Assembly: GCA_013297775.1 (NCBI GenBank)
Contig: JAAFIL010000006.1
Location: 1-64,000, forward strand
Direction: 5' to 3'
DNA: 64,000 nucleotides
Source: Bacteroidota bacterium
GTDB lineage: Bacteria; Bacteroidota; Bacteroidia; B-17B0; Aurantibacillaceae
Program-made: the position numbers and the translations under genes
Shown here: positions 1-10,519 of the stretch, in pieces
Layout: every line of letters starts with the position of its first letter
Position numbering within the stretch: the first letter of the stretch is position 1
The notes under the pieces: model-generated
Databases searched by the model: none
Told to the model about the DNA's origin: nothing
Seen by the model: the letters and a program-made list of their open reading frames with translations, nothing else

Positions 1-2020
1 GATCTCCAAAAATATCTTCCAAATCTTCTTTAAAAATAACTTCTTTCTCTAACAATTTTTCAGCTAAGAGGCTTAGTTTTTCTTTGTTACTCATTAAAAT
101 TTGTTTGGTTCGCGCATAAGCTACATCAATCATCTTTTTCACCTCTTCATCAATTGTTTTAGCCGTATTTTCGCTATACGGTTTCCCAAAAGAGTATTCG
201 CTTTGTCCGCTGCTATCGTAATAACTTACATTCCCCACTTTATCGTTTAAGCCGTAATAAACAATGCTTGCATACGCTTGCTTGGTTATTTTTTCTAAAT
301 CACTCAACGCACCTGTGCTTACTTTACCAAATATAATTTCTTCGGCGGCTCTTCCACCCAAGGCGGCGCACATTTCATCCATAATTTGTTCTGCCGTTGT
401 AATTTGGCGTTCTTCGGGCAAATACCAAGCTGCACCTAAGGAGCGACCGCGTGGCACAATGGTTACCTTCACAAGCGGACTAGCGTATTCTAGCATCCAA
501 CTTACCGTTGCGTGTCCCGCTTCGTGAAATGCAATCACGCGTTTTTCTTGGGGCGTAATAATTTTATTTTTCTTTTCGAGGCCAGCAATAATGCGGTCAA
601 CAGCGTCTAAAAAATCTTGTTTTTCAACTTGTTTTTTATTAGCGCGTGCCGCAATTAAAGCGGCTTCATTACAAATGTTAGCAATGTCGGCACCACTAAA
701 CCCTGGTGTTTGGCGTGCTAAGAAATCTATGTCCACCGTTGCATCTATTTTGATTCGTTTCAAATGCACTTGAAAAATTTCTTTACGTTCGTTCATGTCG
801 GGCATATCCACATAAATTTGCCTATCGAAACGCCCAGCACGCATTAATGCACGGTCTAATATATCGGCACGGTTAGTAGCTGCTAAAATAATAACACCGC
901 TATTGGTACCAAAGCCATCCATTTCGGTTAATAATTGATTTAACGTATTCTCGCGTTCGTCGTTAGCACCCGCATTAACGCTTTTACCACGTGCACGGCC
1001 AATGGCATCAATCTCATCAATAAAAATAATACAAGGGGCTTTGGCTTTCGCATTGCTAAATAAATCGCGCACACGGCTTGCACCTACACCCACAAACATT
1101 TCCACAAAATCACTACCACTCAACGAAAAGAAAGGCACCTTTGCCTCGCCAGCAACGGCTTTGGCTAAAAGTGTTTTTCCAGTACCCGGAGGACCCACTA
1201 ACAAAGCTCCTTTCGGAATTTTAGCACCTAGATCAGTATATTTTTTGGGATTCTTTAAAAAATCTACAATCTCTTTGATTTCAATTTTGGCTCCATCTAA
1301 ACCCGCCACGTCATCAAACGTAACGTTTACATTGGTATCTTTATCAAATAAAACTGCTTTCGATTTTCCTATATTAAAAATTTGACCAGGACCACCAGAC
1401 CCACCGCTCATGCGACGCATCATAAAAATCCATAAAACAACCATAATTAAAATCGGAATAACCCATCCCAGTTCGCTCATCCAACTGGTTTCTTCGGTGC
1501 TGCGTGGGTAAACTTGCCGCTCTTTGGCTATACCTGCATCTTGCTGCACCCGCTCTACCCGTCGCATAAAATCTTCTACATTGGGAACACTAATTTTGAA
1601 ATGAGGACCTTTAAAGCGCGCATCCGGAAACTTAGGCTGCCCCGTTTTACTGTCTTTATAACGGTTACACTTCACCAAACTATCTGGATTGATAGTGATA
1701 AACGCATCTTTATGATTGACAATATTAATGTCGGTTACATCGCCCGAAGCCAACATGGTTTGCTCGAAGCGTGTTTGGTTGGTTTCTTCTACACGCGTAC
1801 CAATGTTGCCGCCATAAAACGCCACAATTAATAACGCCACAATCACTAAACCATAAATCCAATAAAAATTATTGCCACTTGTGTTGTTAGGATTTTTATT
1901 TCCGCCCGAATTACTATTTGGTTTAGAAAACCGTTCTTTCATGCGTTCAAATTGCTTCTTGCGTTCTTCCTCGGCCGAAGGTTTTTGATTATTATTTGTT
2001 GATTCTTCTTGCTGACTCAT
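1..2020 (-). CDS. ftsH: ATP-dependent zinc metalloprotease FtsH (3' end cut by window edge)
   Basis: Membrane-anchored AAA+ protease that extracts and degrades damaged membrane proteins and some short-lived cytosolic ones. The reading frame opens at the ATG at 2020 and runs without a stop to base 2, so 673 residues are visible and the C-terminus is missing. Order: charged Q/E/K-rich N-terminus, one membrane segment near residues 55-75, a periplasmic domain, a second membrane segment (about 180-200), the Walker A motif GPPGTGKT at 276-283, the AAA core including FIDEIDAIG, then the zinc site HEAGH at 499-503. The distance from Walker A to HEAGH matches the family; the N-terminal part is about 80 residues longer than in E. 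coli. It lies 26 bp downstream of rsfS on the same strand, so the two are probably co-transcribed. Function is established for the family; the motifs are read directly. Confidence 0.97.
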   Translation of the reverse strand, partial: MSQQEESTNNNQKPSAEEERKKQFERMKERFSKPNSNSGGNKNPNNTSGNNFYWIYGLVIVALLIVAFYGGNIGTRVEETNQTRFEQTMLASGDVTDINIVNHKDAFITINPDSLVKCNRYKDSKTGQPKFPDARFKGPHFKISVPNVEDFMRRVERVQQDAGIAKERQVYPRSTEETSWMSELGWVIPILIMVVLWIFMMRRMSGGSGGPGQIFNIGKSKAVLFDKDTNVNVTFDDVAGLDGAKIEIKEIVDFLKNPKKYTDLGAKIPKGALLVGPPGTGKTLLAKAVAGEAKVPFFSLSGSDFVEMFVGVGASRVRDLFSNAKAKAPCIIFIDEIDAIGRARGKSVNAGANDERENTLNQLLTEMDGFGTNSGVIILAATNRADILDRALMRAGRFDRQIYVDMPDMNERKEIFQVHLKRIKIDATVDIDFLARQTPGFSGADIANICNEAALIAARANKKQVEKQDFLDAVDRIIAGLEKKNKIITPQEKRVIAFHEAGHATVSWMLEYASPLVKVTIVPRGRSLGAAWYLPEERQITTAEQIMDEMCAALGGRAAEEIIFGKVSTGALSDLEKITKQAYASIVYYGLNDKVGNVSYYDSSGQSEYSFGKPYSENTAKTIDEEVKKMIDVAYARTKQILMSNKEKLSLLAEKLLEKEVIFKEDLEDIFGD

Positions 2021-2046
2021 GCTTTCGTTTTAAAAACTGTTCTTTC

Positions 2047-2604
2047 TTAATCTTCTATTACTTGAATTTCGGCATCACCCCATAACTCTTCAATGGCGTA
2101 AAACTCGCGTATCTCGCGTAAAAATACGTGAACAACTATATTGATATAATCCATTAAAATCCATTCTGCATTTTGATGCCCCTCGCTATGAAACGCTTTT
2201 TCCTTTGTTTTGTTTAACACCATTTCTTCTACCGAGTCGGCAATTGAACTAACATGGGTTTTACTATCGGCATCGCAAATCACATAAAAATCGCAAACCC
2301 GACTTTCAATATTACTTAAATTCAATACGGTGATGTTCTTCGCTTTGCGGTCTTGCATCCCATCAATAATAGCATCTATCAACGAAGTGGTTTCTTGGGG
2401 CGAAGAAATTTTCTTGGGGCGTTTTGCTTTTTTCTTTTTCTCGCTATTGGCAATCAAATTAGCAGCACGTTCGTCGCGTTCTTTATCGGTAATAACTTTT
2501 TTGGTTACTTTTTTTGCCGCTTTTTTAGCTGCACCGCGTTTGGCAGTAGCCACTTTTTTAACCGCTTTTTTTGCAGCGGGTTTTTTCTCAATTTTTTTTG
2601 CCAT
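2047..2604 (-). CDS. rsfS: Ribosomal silencing factor RsfS (YbeB/Iojap) with a basic N-terminal extension
   Basis: RsfS binds ribosomal protein uL14 and blocks subunit joining when nutrients are scarce. Residues about 75-185 form the RsfS domain, with the recognisable segments SRVCDFYVICDADSKTHVSS and AEWILMDYINIVVHVF. Typical RsfS proteins are about 105-125 residues; this one has 185 because the first 70 or so residues are a lysine/alanine-rich tail with repeated AKK/KKA/KKV units, like histone H1-type bacterial proteins. The start at 2604 is the first ATG and the frame holds no internal start that clearly fits better, although initiation at the conserved domain cannot be excluded. Upstream gene of the rsfS-ftsH pair; birA is divergent across 94 bp. 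Confidence 0.93.
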   Translation of the reverse strand: MAKKIEKKPAAKKAVKKVATAKRGAAKKAAKKVTKKVITDKERDERAANLIANSEKKKKAKRPKKISSPQETTSLIDAIIDGMQDRKAKNITVLNLSNIESRVCDFYVICDADSKTHVSSIADSVEEMVLNKTKEKAFHSEGHQNAEWILMDYINIVVHVFLREIREFYAIEELWGDAEIQVIED

Positions 2605-2698
2605 ATAGCTTTTTAAAAACTTGTCTTAACTTTGGAAACGATGCGTGTTAAAACCCGTTTCTTTTAGATTAACTGACAAATTTAACCTTTTTGAGTGA

Positions 2699-3466
2699 AT
2701 GGATACATTATTTATAGGTCAAAATCTTATTCAGCTTAACGAAGTAGAGAGTACCAATTCGTATGCCATAGCCTTGTTAAAGAACGTTAACCCACCCGAA
2801 GGCACAGTTATTATGACCAAACATCAAACACAAGGGCGTGGGCAAAGAGGCAGCCTGTGGGAGGCGCAGATGGGGCAAAATGCCATTTTTAGTCTAGTTT
2901 TAAAGCCCTCGTTTTTAGATGAAAAACATCTATTTTACCTTAGTAAATGTGCGGCTTTAGCCTTGTATGACGTGTTGACGCAAAGGCTAAATAGTAGCCA
3001 TTTTGACATTAAAATTAAATGGCCCAATGACATTTTAGTGAACGGCAAAAAAATAGCCGGCGTATTAATCGAAAATCATTTTTCGGAACGCCGAGTGGCC
3101 TGGTCGGTAGTTGGCGTTGGCATAAACATTAATCAAGCTGTTTTTTCGCAAGCATTAAATGCAACTTCGCTCTACTTGTGCGAGCCGCAAAACCATGACA
3201 TTCTGTTAGCCATTCAACACTTTTGCATGGCTTTTGAAGGGTACTACTTGCAATTAAAAAATAAATCGTTGTTGGCGTTAACGGCTTTCTACAACGCCCG
3301 CTTATTGGGCTTGGGCAAATGGATAGATGTAGAAATGAATGGCGAACCGCAATACTTATTTTTTGAAGCCGTAACCGAAGAAGGACGTATTCAATTATTA
3401 GAAACAGATGGCAAAACCCATTTATTGGATGTGAAACAGATAAAATGGTTAAAGCTCAATTTCTAA
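2699..3466 (+). CDS. birA: Biotin--[acetyl-CoA-carboxylase] ligase, monofunctional BirA
   Basis: Attaches biotin to the carrier lysine of biotin-dependent carboxylases via biotinyl-AMP. The 255-residue protein carries the biotinyl-AMP loop GRGQRG (46-51), the conserved KWPND (107-111) and the GKKIAGVLIE strand after it, followed by a short SH3-like C-terminal domain. There is no N-terminal helix-turn-helix, so it should be an enzyme only and not a repressor. It is divergent from rsfS, and secA follows after 55 bp with what looks like its own promoter. The assignment rests on family motifs that are plainly visible. Confidence 0.96.
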   Translation: MDTLFIGQNLIQLNEVESTNSYAIALLKNVNPPEGTVIMTKHQTQGRGQRGSLWEAQMGQNAIFSLVLKPSFLDEKHLFYLSKCAALALYDVLTQRLNSSHFDIKIKWPNDILVNGKKIAGVLIENHFSERRVAWSVVGVGININQAVFSQALNATSLYLCEPQNHDILLAIQHFCMAFEGYYLQLKNKSLLALTAFYNARLLGLGKWIDVEMNGEPQYLFFEAVTEEGRIQLLETDGKTHLLDVKQIKWLKLNF

Positions 3467-3469
3467 GCC

Positions 3470-3498
3470 TTGTATATGCTTTCTTTTTATTACCTTTA
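3470..3498 (+). promoter_or_regulatory. Putative secA promoter (Bacteroidota type)
   Basis: TTG at 3470-3472, an 18-bp spacer, and TACCTTTA at 3491-3498. This is seven of eight matches to the Bacteroidota -7 box TAnnTTTG with an accepted TTG spacing. It lies just after the birA stop codon and 23 bp before the secA ATG. Confidence 0.45.
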
Positions 3499-3521
3499 AA
3501 CCCTTATAAATTACACGTATT

Positions 3522-6500
3522 ATGTTTGATTTTCTTAAAAAATTTTTTGGAACAAAGAGTGAGAAAGATGTGAAAAGTCTTGAGCCTATTATTGTTGAGA
3601 TTAATACTATTTTTGATACACTCGCTGGAATTTCGAACGATGCCTTGCGTCAAAAATCGCAGGATTTAAAAATTAAAATCCGAACTGACATACAAGCCGA
3701 GTTAGATGAGGTAAAAATTATCCAAGCTAAAATTGCATCAGACTCTGAAATGAATGTGGATGAGAAAGAAAACTTGTACAAAGAAATTGATGAGATTGAG
3801 AAAGACATTACAAAAAAATTAGACCTCACCTTAACGGCTGTTTTACCCGAAGCTTTTGCCATCTTAAAAGAAACCGCCCGCCGTTTTTCGGTTAACGAAA
3901 GTTTAGAAGTTACAGCCACTGATTTTGACCGAACCTTAGCTAAAACACATCCGAATGTTTCTATTCAAGAAGGGAAAGCCCATTGGAAAAATAAATGGAT
4001 GGCGGCAGGAAGCGAAATTACCTGGAACATGGTGCATTACGACGTTCAGTTGATTGGTGGCGTGGTGTTGCACCAAGGTAAAATTTCGGAAATGGCAACG
4101 GGCGAAGGGAAAACATTGGTTTCTACTCTGCCCGTGTTTTTAAATGCTTTAACAGGTCGTGGGGTACATTTAGTAACCGTTAATAATTATTTGGCCAAAC
4201 GCGATAGTGAATGGAATGCGCCCTTGTTTCAATTTCATGGTTTGAGTGTAGATTGTATTGATAAGCACGAACCTAACACCACCGAACGCCGCGATGCCTA
4301 TTTGTGCGACATTACTTATGGCACCAATAACGAGTTTGGTTTCGATTACTTGCGCGATAACATGAGCCGCTCGGTGGAAGAGTTAGTACAGCGTAAACAT
4401 AATTTTGCCATTGTGGATGAGGTGGACTCTGTTTTAATTGACGATGCTCGAACACCTTTAATTATCAGTGGACCAACACCTCAAGGCGATAAACACGAAT
4501 TTAATGAGTACAAACCACGCATCGAAAAAATTGTTGGGGTGCAAAAATCGTTTATACAAACTTGCATTACCGATGCAAAACGTTTATTAAGCGAAGGCAA
4601 AGAAAAAGAAGCAGGTATTCCGTTGTTGCGCGCTTACAGAGGCTTACCAAAAAATACGGCACTCATTAAATTTTTAAGCGAGCAAGGCGTGAGAGCTTTG
4701 TTGCAAAAAACGGAAAACTATTACATGCAAGACCAAAATAAGGAAATGCACAAAATAGACGTTGAACTTTATTTTACCATCGAAGAAAAAAATAACCACG
4801 TAGAGTTAACCGAAAAAGGAATTGATTTTTTAACGGGTAATTCAGACGATACTAAATTTTTTGTTATTCCTAACGTTGGCGATGAGGTAGCCGATATTGA
4901 ACGCACCATTTTAGACCCTAAAGAAAAAGTTATTGCCAAAGAAGTGGTGATGCGAGAATTTAGTATTAAAAGCGAACGCATCCACACCGTTAACCAATTG
5001 CTAAAAGCTTACACTGTATTTGAAAAAGATGTTGAATATGTTATTGATGGCGGGCAAGTAAAAATTGTAGATGAGCAAACGGGACGTATTATGGAAGGTC
5101 GCCGTTATAGCGATGGTTTGCATCAAGCGATTGAAGCCAAAGAAAATGTCAAAATTGAAGCGGCTACACAAACCTACGCTACCATCACGTTACAAAATTA
5201 TTTCCGCATGTATAATAAATTGGCGGGAATGACGGGAACTGCCACTACCGAAGCGCAAGAGTTTTGGGATATTTATAAATTAGATGTAGTTGAAATTCCT
5301 ACCAATCGTAACATTTCTCGAAAAGACGAACAAGATTTGGTATTTAAAACCAAGCGCGAAAAATACAGTGCCGTTATTGAAGAGGTGGTTAAACTCGTGC
5401 AGGCGGGTCGCCCAGTTTTAGTAGGAACGACTAGTGTTGAAATTTCGGAATTATTGAGCCGCATGTTAAAACTGCGCAACATTAAGCATAACGTTTTAAA
5501 TGCCAAGTTACATCAAAAAGAAGCCGACATTGTGGCCGAGGCTGGGCAAGCTGGAACGGTTACTATTGCCACCAACATGGCTGGCCGCGGCACCGATATT
5601 AAATTAGGAACAGGTGTTAAAGAAGCAGGAGGTTTAGCCATTATTGGTACCGAACGCCACGAAAGCCGCCGCGTGGATAGGCAGTTACGTGGGCGGGCCG
5701 GTCGTCAGGGCGATCCGGGCAGTTCACAATTTTTTGTGAGTTTAGAAGATAGTCTCATGCGTTTATTTGGGAGCGAGCGCATTGCCGCTTTAATGGATAG
5801 AATGGGCTTAAAAGAAGGCGAAGTTATTCAACACAGCATGATTACTAAATCCATTGAACGGGCGCAGAAAAAAGTAGAAGAAAATCACTTTGGTACTCGT
5901 AAGCGTTTAATTGAATACGATGATGTGATGAATGCCCAAAGAGATGTGATTTATAAACGTCGTCGCAATGCTTTGTATGGCGATAAACTGAGCATTGACA
6001 TTGCGAACATGATGTTTGAAGCTGCCGAAAACATTGTGCAAGAATACAGAGATAGCAAAGATTACAGTGGGTTTAGTTTAGAATGTGTGCGTGTATTTGG
6101 TATGGAAGCTCCCGTTTCGCAAACTGAATTTACTACACAAAAAGAAGAAGATTTATCGCAACATGTTTTTCAAGCGGCGTTAAACCATTACAACGAAAAA
6201 ACACAACGCTTGTGCGACATGGTGTTTCCGGTTGTGCGCGATGTTTATACCAATCCGAACAACACCTTCGAAAACATTGTTACACCTATTACCGACGGTA
6301 TTCGTGGGTTACAAATTATAGCCAATCTAAAAAAATCGTTTGAAACGAAGGGGCGCGAATTAGCTTTATCCTTTGAAAAAAGTGTGGTGTTACACATGAT
6401 TGATGATGCTTGGAAAGAACACTTGCGTGAGTTAGACGATTTAAAACAAGCCGTTCAAAACGCATCGTTAGAGCAAAAAGATCCTTTAGTTATTTATAAA

Positions 6501-6809
6501 CTCGAATCGTTTAACCTTTTTAAAGACATGGTTATTAAAACCAATAAAGAAGTGATAGAGTTTTTAATGAAGGGAGGCTTGCCGCAAGAAGGGCCGCAAC
6601 AAACCGTAGAAGAGCAAGCTCGCTTTACGCAAGAGGCACCAGTAGCTAAAAAAGAACGCTTAACCGAAAGCAGAGAAGAAGTGAGTGCCGAGCAAGAAGA
6701 AGAAAAACAAAAACCTAAATTACAACCCATTCGCGTTGAAAAACAAATTGGTCGAAACGATCCTTGCCCATGTGGAAGTGGCAAAAAATATAAAAACTGC
6801 CACGGGTAG
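3522..6809 (+). CDS. secA: Preprotein translocase motor SecA
   Basis: ATPase that drives unfolded preproteins through SecYEG. Visible features in order: N-terminal nucleotide-binding domain with ATGEGKT at 192-198, DEVDS at 299-303, a preprotein cross-linking region enlarged by insertion (about 320-440), then [19 protein letters not shown] and the second nucleotide-binding half with [10 protein letters not shown] and [14 protein letters not shown], the helical scaffold, and a C-terminal zinc motif [14 protein letters not shown] at the very end, which in the family binds SecB and phospholipids. At 1,095 residues it is longer than E. coli SecA (901), as is normal for Bacteroidota. All exported proteins in this window, including T9SS cargo, need this step first. 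A strong terminator follows. Confidence 0.98.
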   Translation: MFDFLKKFFGTKSEKDVKSLEPIIVEINTIFDTLAGISNDALRQKSQDLKIKIRTDIQAELDEVKIIQAKIASDSEMNVDEKENLYKEIDEIEKDITKKLDLTLTAVLPEAFAILKETARRFSVNESLEVTATDFDRTLAKTHPNVSIQEGKAHWKNKWMAAGSEITWNMVHYDVQLIGGVVLHQGKISEMATGEGKTLVSTLPVFLNALTGRGVHLVTVNNYLAKRDSEWNAPLFQFHGLSVDCIDKHEPNTTERRDAYLCDITYGTNNEFGFDYLRDNMSRSVEELVQRKHNFAIVDEVDSVLIDDARTPLIISGPTPQGDKHEFNEYKPRIEKIVGVQKSFIQTCITDAKRLLSEGKEKEAGIPLLRAYRGLPKNTALIKFLSEQGVRALLQKTENYYMQDQNKEMHKIDVELYFTIEEKNNHVELTEKGIDFLTGNSDDTKFFVIPNVGDEVADIERTILDPKEKVIAKEVVMREFSIKSERIHTVNQLLKAYTVFEKDVEYVIDGGQVKIVDEQTGRIMEGRRYSDGLHQAIEAKENVKIEAATQTYATITLQNYFRMYNKLAGMTGTATTEAQEFWDIYKLDVVEIPTNRNISRKDEQDLVFKTKREKYSAVIEEVVKLVQAGRPVLVGTTSVEISELLSRMLKLRNIKHNVLNAKLHQKEADIVAEAGQAGTVTIATNMAGRGTDIKLGTGVKEAGGLAIIGTERHESRRVDRQLRGRAGRQGDPGSSQFFVSLEDSLMRLFGSERIAALMDRMGLKEGEVIQHSMITKSIERAQKKVEENHFGTRKRLIEYDDVMNAQRDVIYKRRRNALYGDKLSIDIANMMFEAAENIVQEYRDSKDYSGFSLECVRVFGMEAPVSQTEFTTQKEEDLSQHVFQAALNHYNEKTQRLCDMVFPVVRDVYTNPNNTFENIVTPITDGIRGLQIIANLKKSFETKGRELALSFEKSVVLHMIDDAWKEHLRELDDLKQAVQNASLEQKDPLVIYKLESFNLFKDMVIKTNKEVIEFLMKGGLPQEGPQQTVEEQARFTQEAPVAKKERLTESREEVSAEQEEEKQKPKLQPIRVEKQIGRNDPCPCGSGKKYKNCHG

Positions 6810-6830
6810 TTAAGTGCATTCATACATTTT

Positions 6831-6865
6831 AAAAGCCGTTGATACTTGGTATGAACGGCTTTTTT
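6831..6865 (+). terminator. Rho-independent terminator of secA
   Basis: AAAAGCCGTT at 6831-6840 pairs with AACGGCTTTT starting at 6854, with an extra ATAC/GTAT pairing inside the loop, and the 3' arm runs into a T tract. It sits 22 bp after the secA stop codon. Confidence 0.85.
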
Positions 6866-6958
6866 ATGGAGTAGAGTATTAGACGATTCGGTTTTGATTT
6901 AGCCGAGATTTTAGAAATGAAATACTTTAGAATAAAATAATTAACTCTGTGAAATACT

Positions 6959-7055
6959 CCCCTCGTCCTTGTTTGAGCGTTAGCGGAAACGAGGACGTGC
7001 TAAATGGGCGTTTGTAAGGCCCGCACCATTACTTTATTTATCTGCGTTACAGTTG
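6959..7055 (+). repeat. Hairpin repeat family B, truncated copy
   Basis: Starts with CCTCGTCCTTGTTTGAGCG and soon reads AAACGAGGACG, so the left end forms its own hairpin. It then matches the copy at 55798-55933 (gggcgtttgtaa, caccattactttat, ctgcgttaca) but lacks that copy's right-hand terminal hairpin. It lies in the gap between secA and the TPR-CHAT gene and has no coding capacity. Confidence 0.75.
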
Positions 7056-7059
7056 AAAT

Positions 7060-7090
7060 TTGGTGTAACAGCAAACAGAATATAAATTTA
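7060..7090 (+). promoter_or_regulatory. Putative promoter of the TPR-CHAT gene
   Basis: TTG at 7060-7062, a 20-bp spacer and TAAATTTA at 7083-7090 (seven of eight to TAnnTTTG), 11 bp before the first ATG of the gene. It lies immediately right of the family B repeat. Confidence 0.35.
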
Positions 7091-7101
7091 CGATTGTGTA
7101 G

Positions 7102-10100
7102 ATGAGCCGCTTTCAAAACAAAACTTATCTTTACTTGATGAACATCTATTTTTATATAAGTATTATTCTAATTGGATGGAGTAGGATATTCGCGCAAAAT
7201 TATACAAGTGATTTTAAACGTTTGATGGATAAGCCAGACCAAACCACGCAAGCACAACTTTTAACATTCGAGAAAAAATATAAAAACCAATTTGATAAAA
7301 ATCCAGATAACAGCGTTCAATTTTATTCGCTTTTAGCAAGTACTTACTTTATTGAAGGCAACGATGAGTTAACCAATACAAATTATATTGAAGCGTTTAA
7401 CTATGCACGGCAAGCCACCGATACGCAATTGGTTTATTTGTGTGAACTGAACTTAGCTCAATTTTACCGCAGTCGAAATTATTTACGGGAAGCCGATAAA
7501 ATGTATAATGCGTGTATGTATGGGTTATCTGTTATATACGGACAGAGCAGTAGAGCTTACACACAAATTTTTTACGAATACACTTGCTTACAAGTTGAAT
7601 TGGAAAACTACAGTACAGCTCAACCCCATGTAGAAGCTCTTTTATTTTATTATAAAACATTAGATGGCGAAAATAATTTAAGGTATTTAAGTTTGTTGAA
7701 CTACAAAGCTATCATTCTTCAAAATTTAGGTAAGTACGACGGTGCCATTTCGATATATAAAAGTATTGTTGACGAAGAACGTGCCGTTCAAATAAAAGAT
7801 CCCGATGCACACATTACCGCTTACTTAAACTTAGGAGATGCTTACCGAGAAGTGGGACGTTACGAAGATGCAATTTTCAATTTAAAAACGGCGCAACGTT
7901 TGCATCAAAACTATGGCTTAAAAGAAGACTTAACGGTGGCAACGCTTTGCAATAATTTAGCGTTGAGTTACAAGGCCCTTAGTAATTTAAAAAGTGCTGA
8001 GCAACAGTATAACGAAGCCCAACGTATTTACAAGGCATTAAATAAAACCGATACCGAACCTTATTGCAGCGTGCTTAGTAACAAAGCCGACTTGTTTAGG
8101 GAGCTAGGGCGTTATAACGAAGCCATCAGTTTGTTGCAAACGGCACTAAGCATACGCGCCGAACGTTTTGGTACAAAAACCGAAAATTATGCGAACGCTA
8201 CTACTAATTTAGCTATGGTTTTGTTAGATGCAGGCGAACACAAAAATGCCTTAGATTTATTTTTAAAAGCTCGCAGTATTTATGCTGAGACTGTTGGTGA
8301 GCAACACCAAGGTTATGCCAATATTTTAAATGCGCTGTCTATTACTTATTTATATTTGAACGATTATAAAAACGCCGAAGAAAATAAAGTACTTGCCTTA
8401 AAAATTATTGAACAGAGTGTGGGTAAAAATCATTTTCGGTACGCCTCTTACCTTATATCGAGTTGTGGTTTATATACGCGGACAAAAAATTATTTAAAAG
8501 CCGAAACTAATTTAAAAGAGGCCATACTGTTGGTTGAAAAGAACTTCGGTAAAAAGCATGAACTCTACGCCCTCTCGCAATTTAAGTTGGCCGAAGTTTA
8601 TTTTTTGATGAACCGTTACGAAGACGCCTCGCCCTATTACATCGAAAGTTTAAACTATTACTCGCAACAATTGAATGCGTATTTTGATGCCATGAGCGAA
8701 GAGAACCAAGCCTCCTTTTTGGCTTTTATAACGCCTGTTATAGAAAGTTATAATAGCTTTGTGATGCACTATCAATTAAAGCAACCTAAGGCCAATCTTA
8801 CACCACATCTATTAAATATTTTACGCTATCAATTGCAATTAAAAGCCTTGCTTACTAACCAATCGGCACAATTACGTCGGCAGGTAAATGCAAGTAACGA
8901 TACCGAATTGAAAACACTTTTTCAAAATTGGATTTTAGCAAAAAATGAATTAATTAATAACTACAAATCTACTCAACCAACATTTGAAGATACCGAGTTA
9001 ATGAAAACCATTTCGGATATTGAAGCTAGACTTAAATTAAAACTGAACAGCTTTAATCGGACGAACCTTATTACATTTAAAGCCTATCAACAAAACTTAG
9101 CGAAAGACGAAGCACTCGTTGAAATTTTTAAGGTTAACGAATTAATAAACGATACACTTGTTGATATTAAATATGGTGTGCTATTAACTTTTGCCAATTC
9201 TACCGCTCCTCAATTAATCACGTATCAAAATGGAAATTATTTAGACTCTTCGGGGTTTGAACGGTATTACCGACACATTGAACAACAGTTAAAAGATAGC
9301 ATAAGTTATACTTCTTTTTTTCAACCCATTATGTCTCAACTAAAAGGGATACGCCGTATTTATTTTTCGCCATCGGGGGTGTTTTGTAAAATAAATCCAC
9401 TCAATTTTTACAATGCGCAAACGAAGCGTTACGTTGGCGAAGAACTCGATATACAAACAGTTTTAAGCACGGCATATTATAAATCCGAAAAGAGTCCAGA
9501 AAACACTTCGGAAAATACGGCCAGTTTATTTGGGTATCCTGATTTTGATTTTGATTTAAAAAGTAATTCAGCCACAAGCAGCATAAACAATGTAGCCAGT
9601 CGTTATGGTTTAACCCACTTATCGAAACTGCCTGGCACTAAATTAGAAGTTGAAGAGGCGAAACAAATATTAGAAAAAAATAAATGGCAGGTTAATTTAT
9701 TCGTTAATGAAAAAGCGAGTGAGCAAAACTTGCGTGGGGTGTTATCGCCTAAAATTTTACATATTGCCACGCATGGCTATTTTTTAAGCGATGTAAAAAC
9801 CGACGATAAATTGTTTTTAGGATTTGAAAACAGTCGCTTAAAATACAATCCTAATTTACGTTCGGGCTTATTGCTAGCTGGCGTAGGACCTGCTACTAAC
9901 GATTCGTTAAATACTAATTCGGAAAATGATGGCGTTTTAACCGCTAAAGAAGCCGAACTGTTAAACCTTTCTAACACACAATTGGTTGTGTTGAGTGCTT
10001 GCCAAACGGGTTTGGGTGCCGAAATGGGCAGCGAAGGAGTGGCAGGTTTGCAACGGGCGTTTACCATTGCAGGCGCGCGCAACATTATTATGAGTTTGTG

Positions 10101-10272
10101 GCCAGTAGATGATAACGCCACACAGCTTTTAATGACCGAATTTTACAAAAATTTTTCGGAGAGCAATCGCATTGAAACGGCTTTTCAAATGGCACAAACG
10201 GCAGTTAAAAAAGTATATCCACATCCGTATTATTGGTCGGCATTTATTGTGTTAAAAACGATAAATCCTTAA
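7102..10272 (+). CDS. Exported TPR-CHAT protein (caspase-like protease fold)
   Basis: Residues about 13-32 form a signal peptide ending near IFAQ; an ATG at 7138 (residue 13) would give a cleaner signal peptide than the first ATG. Residues about 35-560 are tetratricopeptide repeats (recurring GRYxEAI, LNNLALSYKALSNLKSAEQQY-like units). The C-terminal third is a CHAT domain, a caspase-HetF-related peptidase fold. The expected dyad is present: His891 in IATHGYF and Cys967 in LSACQTG, with the later SLWPVDD strand and the EAFYxNF/YYWSAFI end. CHAT proteins cleave or recruit protein targets; the TPR array probably selects the partner. It stands alone with no RAMP or gasdermin-like gene nearby, and the signal peptide argues for a periplasmic or surface role. 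Substrate unknown. Confidence 0.88.
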   Translation: MSRFQNKTYLYLMNIYFYISIILIGWSRIFAQNYTSDFKRLMDKPDQTTQAQLLTFEKKYKNQFDKNPDNSVQFYSLLASTYFIEGNDELTNTNYIEAFNYARQATDTQLVYLCELNLAQFYRSRNYLREADKMYNACMYGLSVIYGQSSRAYTQIFYEYTCLQVELENYSTAQPHVEALLFYYKTLDGENNLRYLSLLNYKAIILQNLGKYDGAISIYKSIVDEERAVQIKDPDAHITAYLNLGDAYREVGRYEDAIFNLKTAQRLHQNYGLKEDLTVATLCNNLALSYKALSNLKSAEQQYNEAQRIYKALNKTDTEPYCSVLSNKADLFRELGRYNEAISLLQTALSIRAERFGTKTENYANATTNLAMVLLDAGEHKNALDLFLKARSIYAETVGEQHQGYANILNALSITYLYLNDYKNAEENKVLALKIIEQSVGKNHFRYASYLISSCGLYTRTKNYLKAETNLKEAILLVEKNFGKKHELYALSQFKLAEVYFLMNRYEDASPYYIESLNYYSQQLNAYFDAMSEENQASFLAFITPVIESYNSFVMHYQLKQPKANLTPHLLNILRYQLQLKALLTNQSAQLRRQVNASNDTELKTLFQNWILAKNELINNYKSTQPTFEDTELMKTISDIEARLKLKLNSFNRTNLITFKAYQQNLAKDEALVEIFKVNELINDTLVDIKYGVLLTFANSTAPQLITYQNGNYLDSSGFERYYRHIEQQLKDSISYTSFFQPIMSQLKGIRRIYFSPSGVFCKINPLNFYNAQTKRYVGEELDIQTVLSTAYYKSEKSPENTSENTASLFGYPDFDFDLKSNSATSSINNVASRYGLTHLSKLPGTKLEVEEAKQILEKNKWQVNLFVNEKASEQNLRGVLSPKILHIATHGYFLSDVKTDDKLFLGFENSRLKYNPNLRSGLLLAGVGPATNDSLNTNSENDGVLTAKEAELLNLSNTQLVVLSACQTGLGAEMGSEGVAGLQRAFTIAGARNIIMSLWPVDDNATQLLMTEFYKNFSESNRIETAFQMAQTAVKKVYPHPYYWSAFIVLKTINP

Positions 10273-10278
10273 ATCATT

Positions 10279-10304
10279 AATGAAATTATTTTATTTCATT
10301 TTTA
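10279..10304 (+). terminator. Possible weak terminator after the TPR-CHAT gene
   Basis: AATGAAAT at 10279-10286 pairs with ATTTCATT at 10293-10300, followed by TTTAT. The stem is AT-rich and the T tract short, so this is a weak call. Confidence 0.35.
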
Positions 10305-10519
10305 TAATCAAAATGCTGTTGTTTAACATCCATAAAGCCTTGTTTATATGATTTACTCTTACTAACTCTAAGTGCATGTGTTATCGGGAATCGCGATTAG
10401 CGCAATAAACGCATTAAATTCTTTACTAAAATTTAGATTAATTTAACAATTTGTTAAAACATTATGACAATTGAAGTCTAGGTTATATATTTACGCAAAT
10501 AAATAAAAAATAATTAAAC

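Noticed and set aside
7102-10272. Craspase-type (gRAMP/TPR-CHAT) immune system
   Set aside because: No gRAMP, CRISPR or Csx30-like gene nearby, and this protein has a signal peptide.
10471-10493. TTG and TATATTTA as promoter of the Ig-like repeat gene
   Set aside because: Spacing is only 12 bp, outside the 17-23 bp expected.
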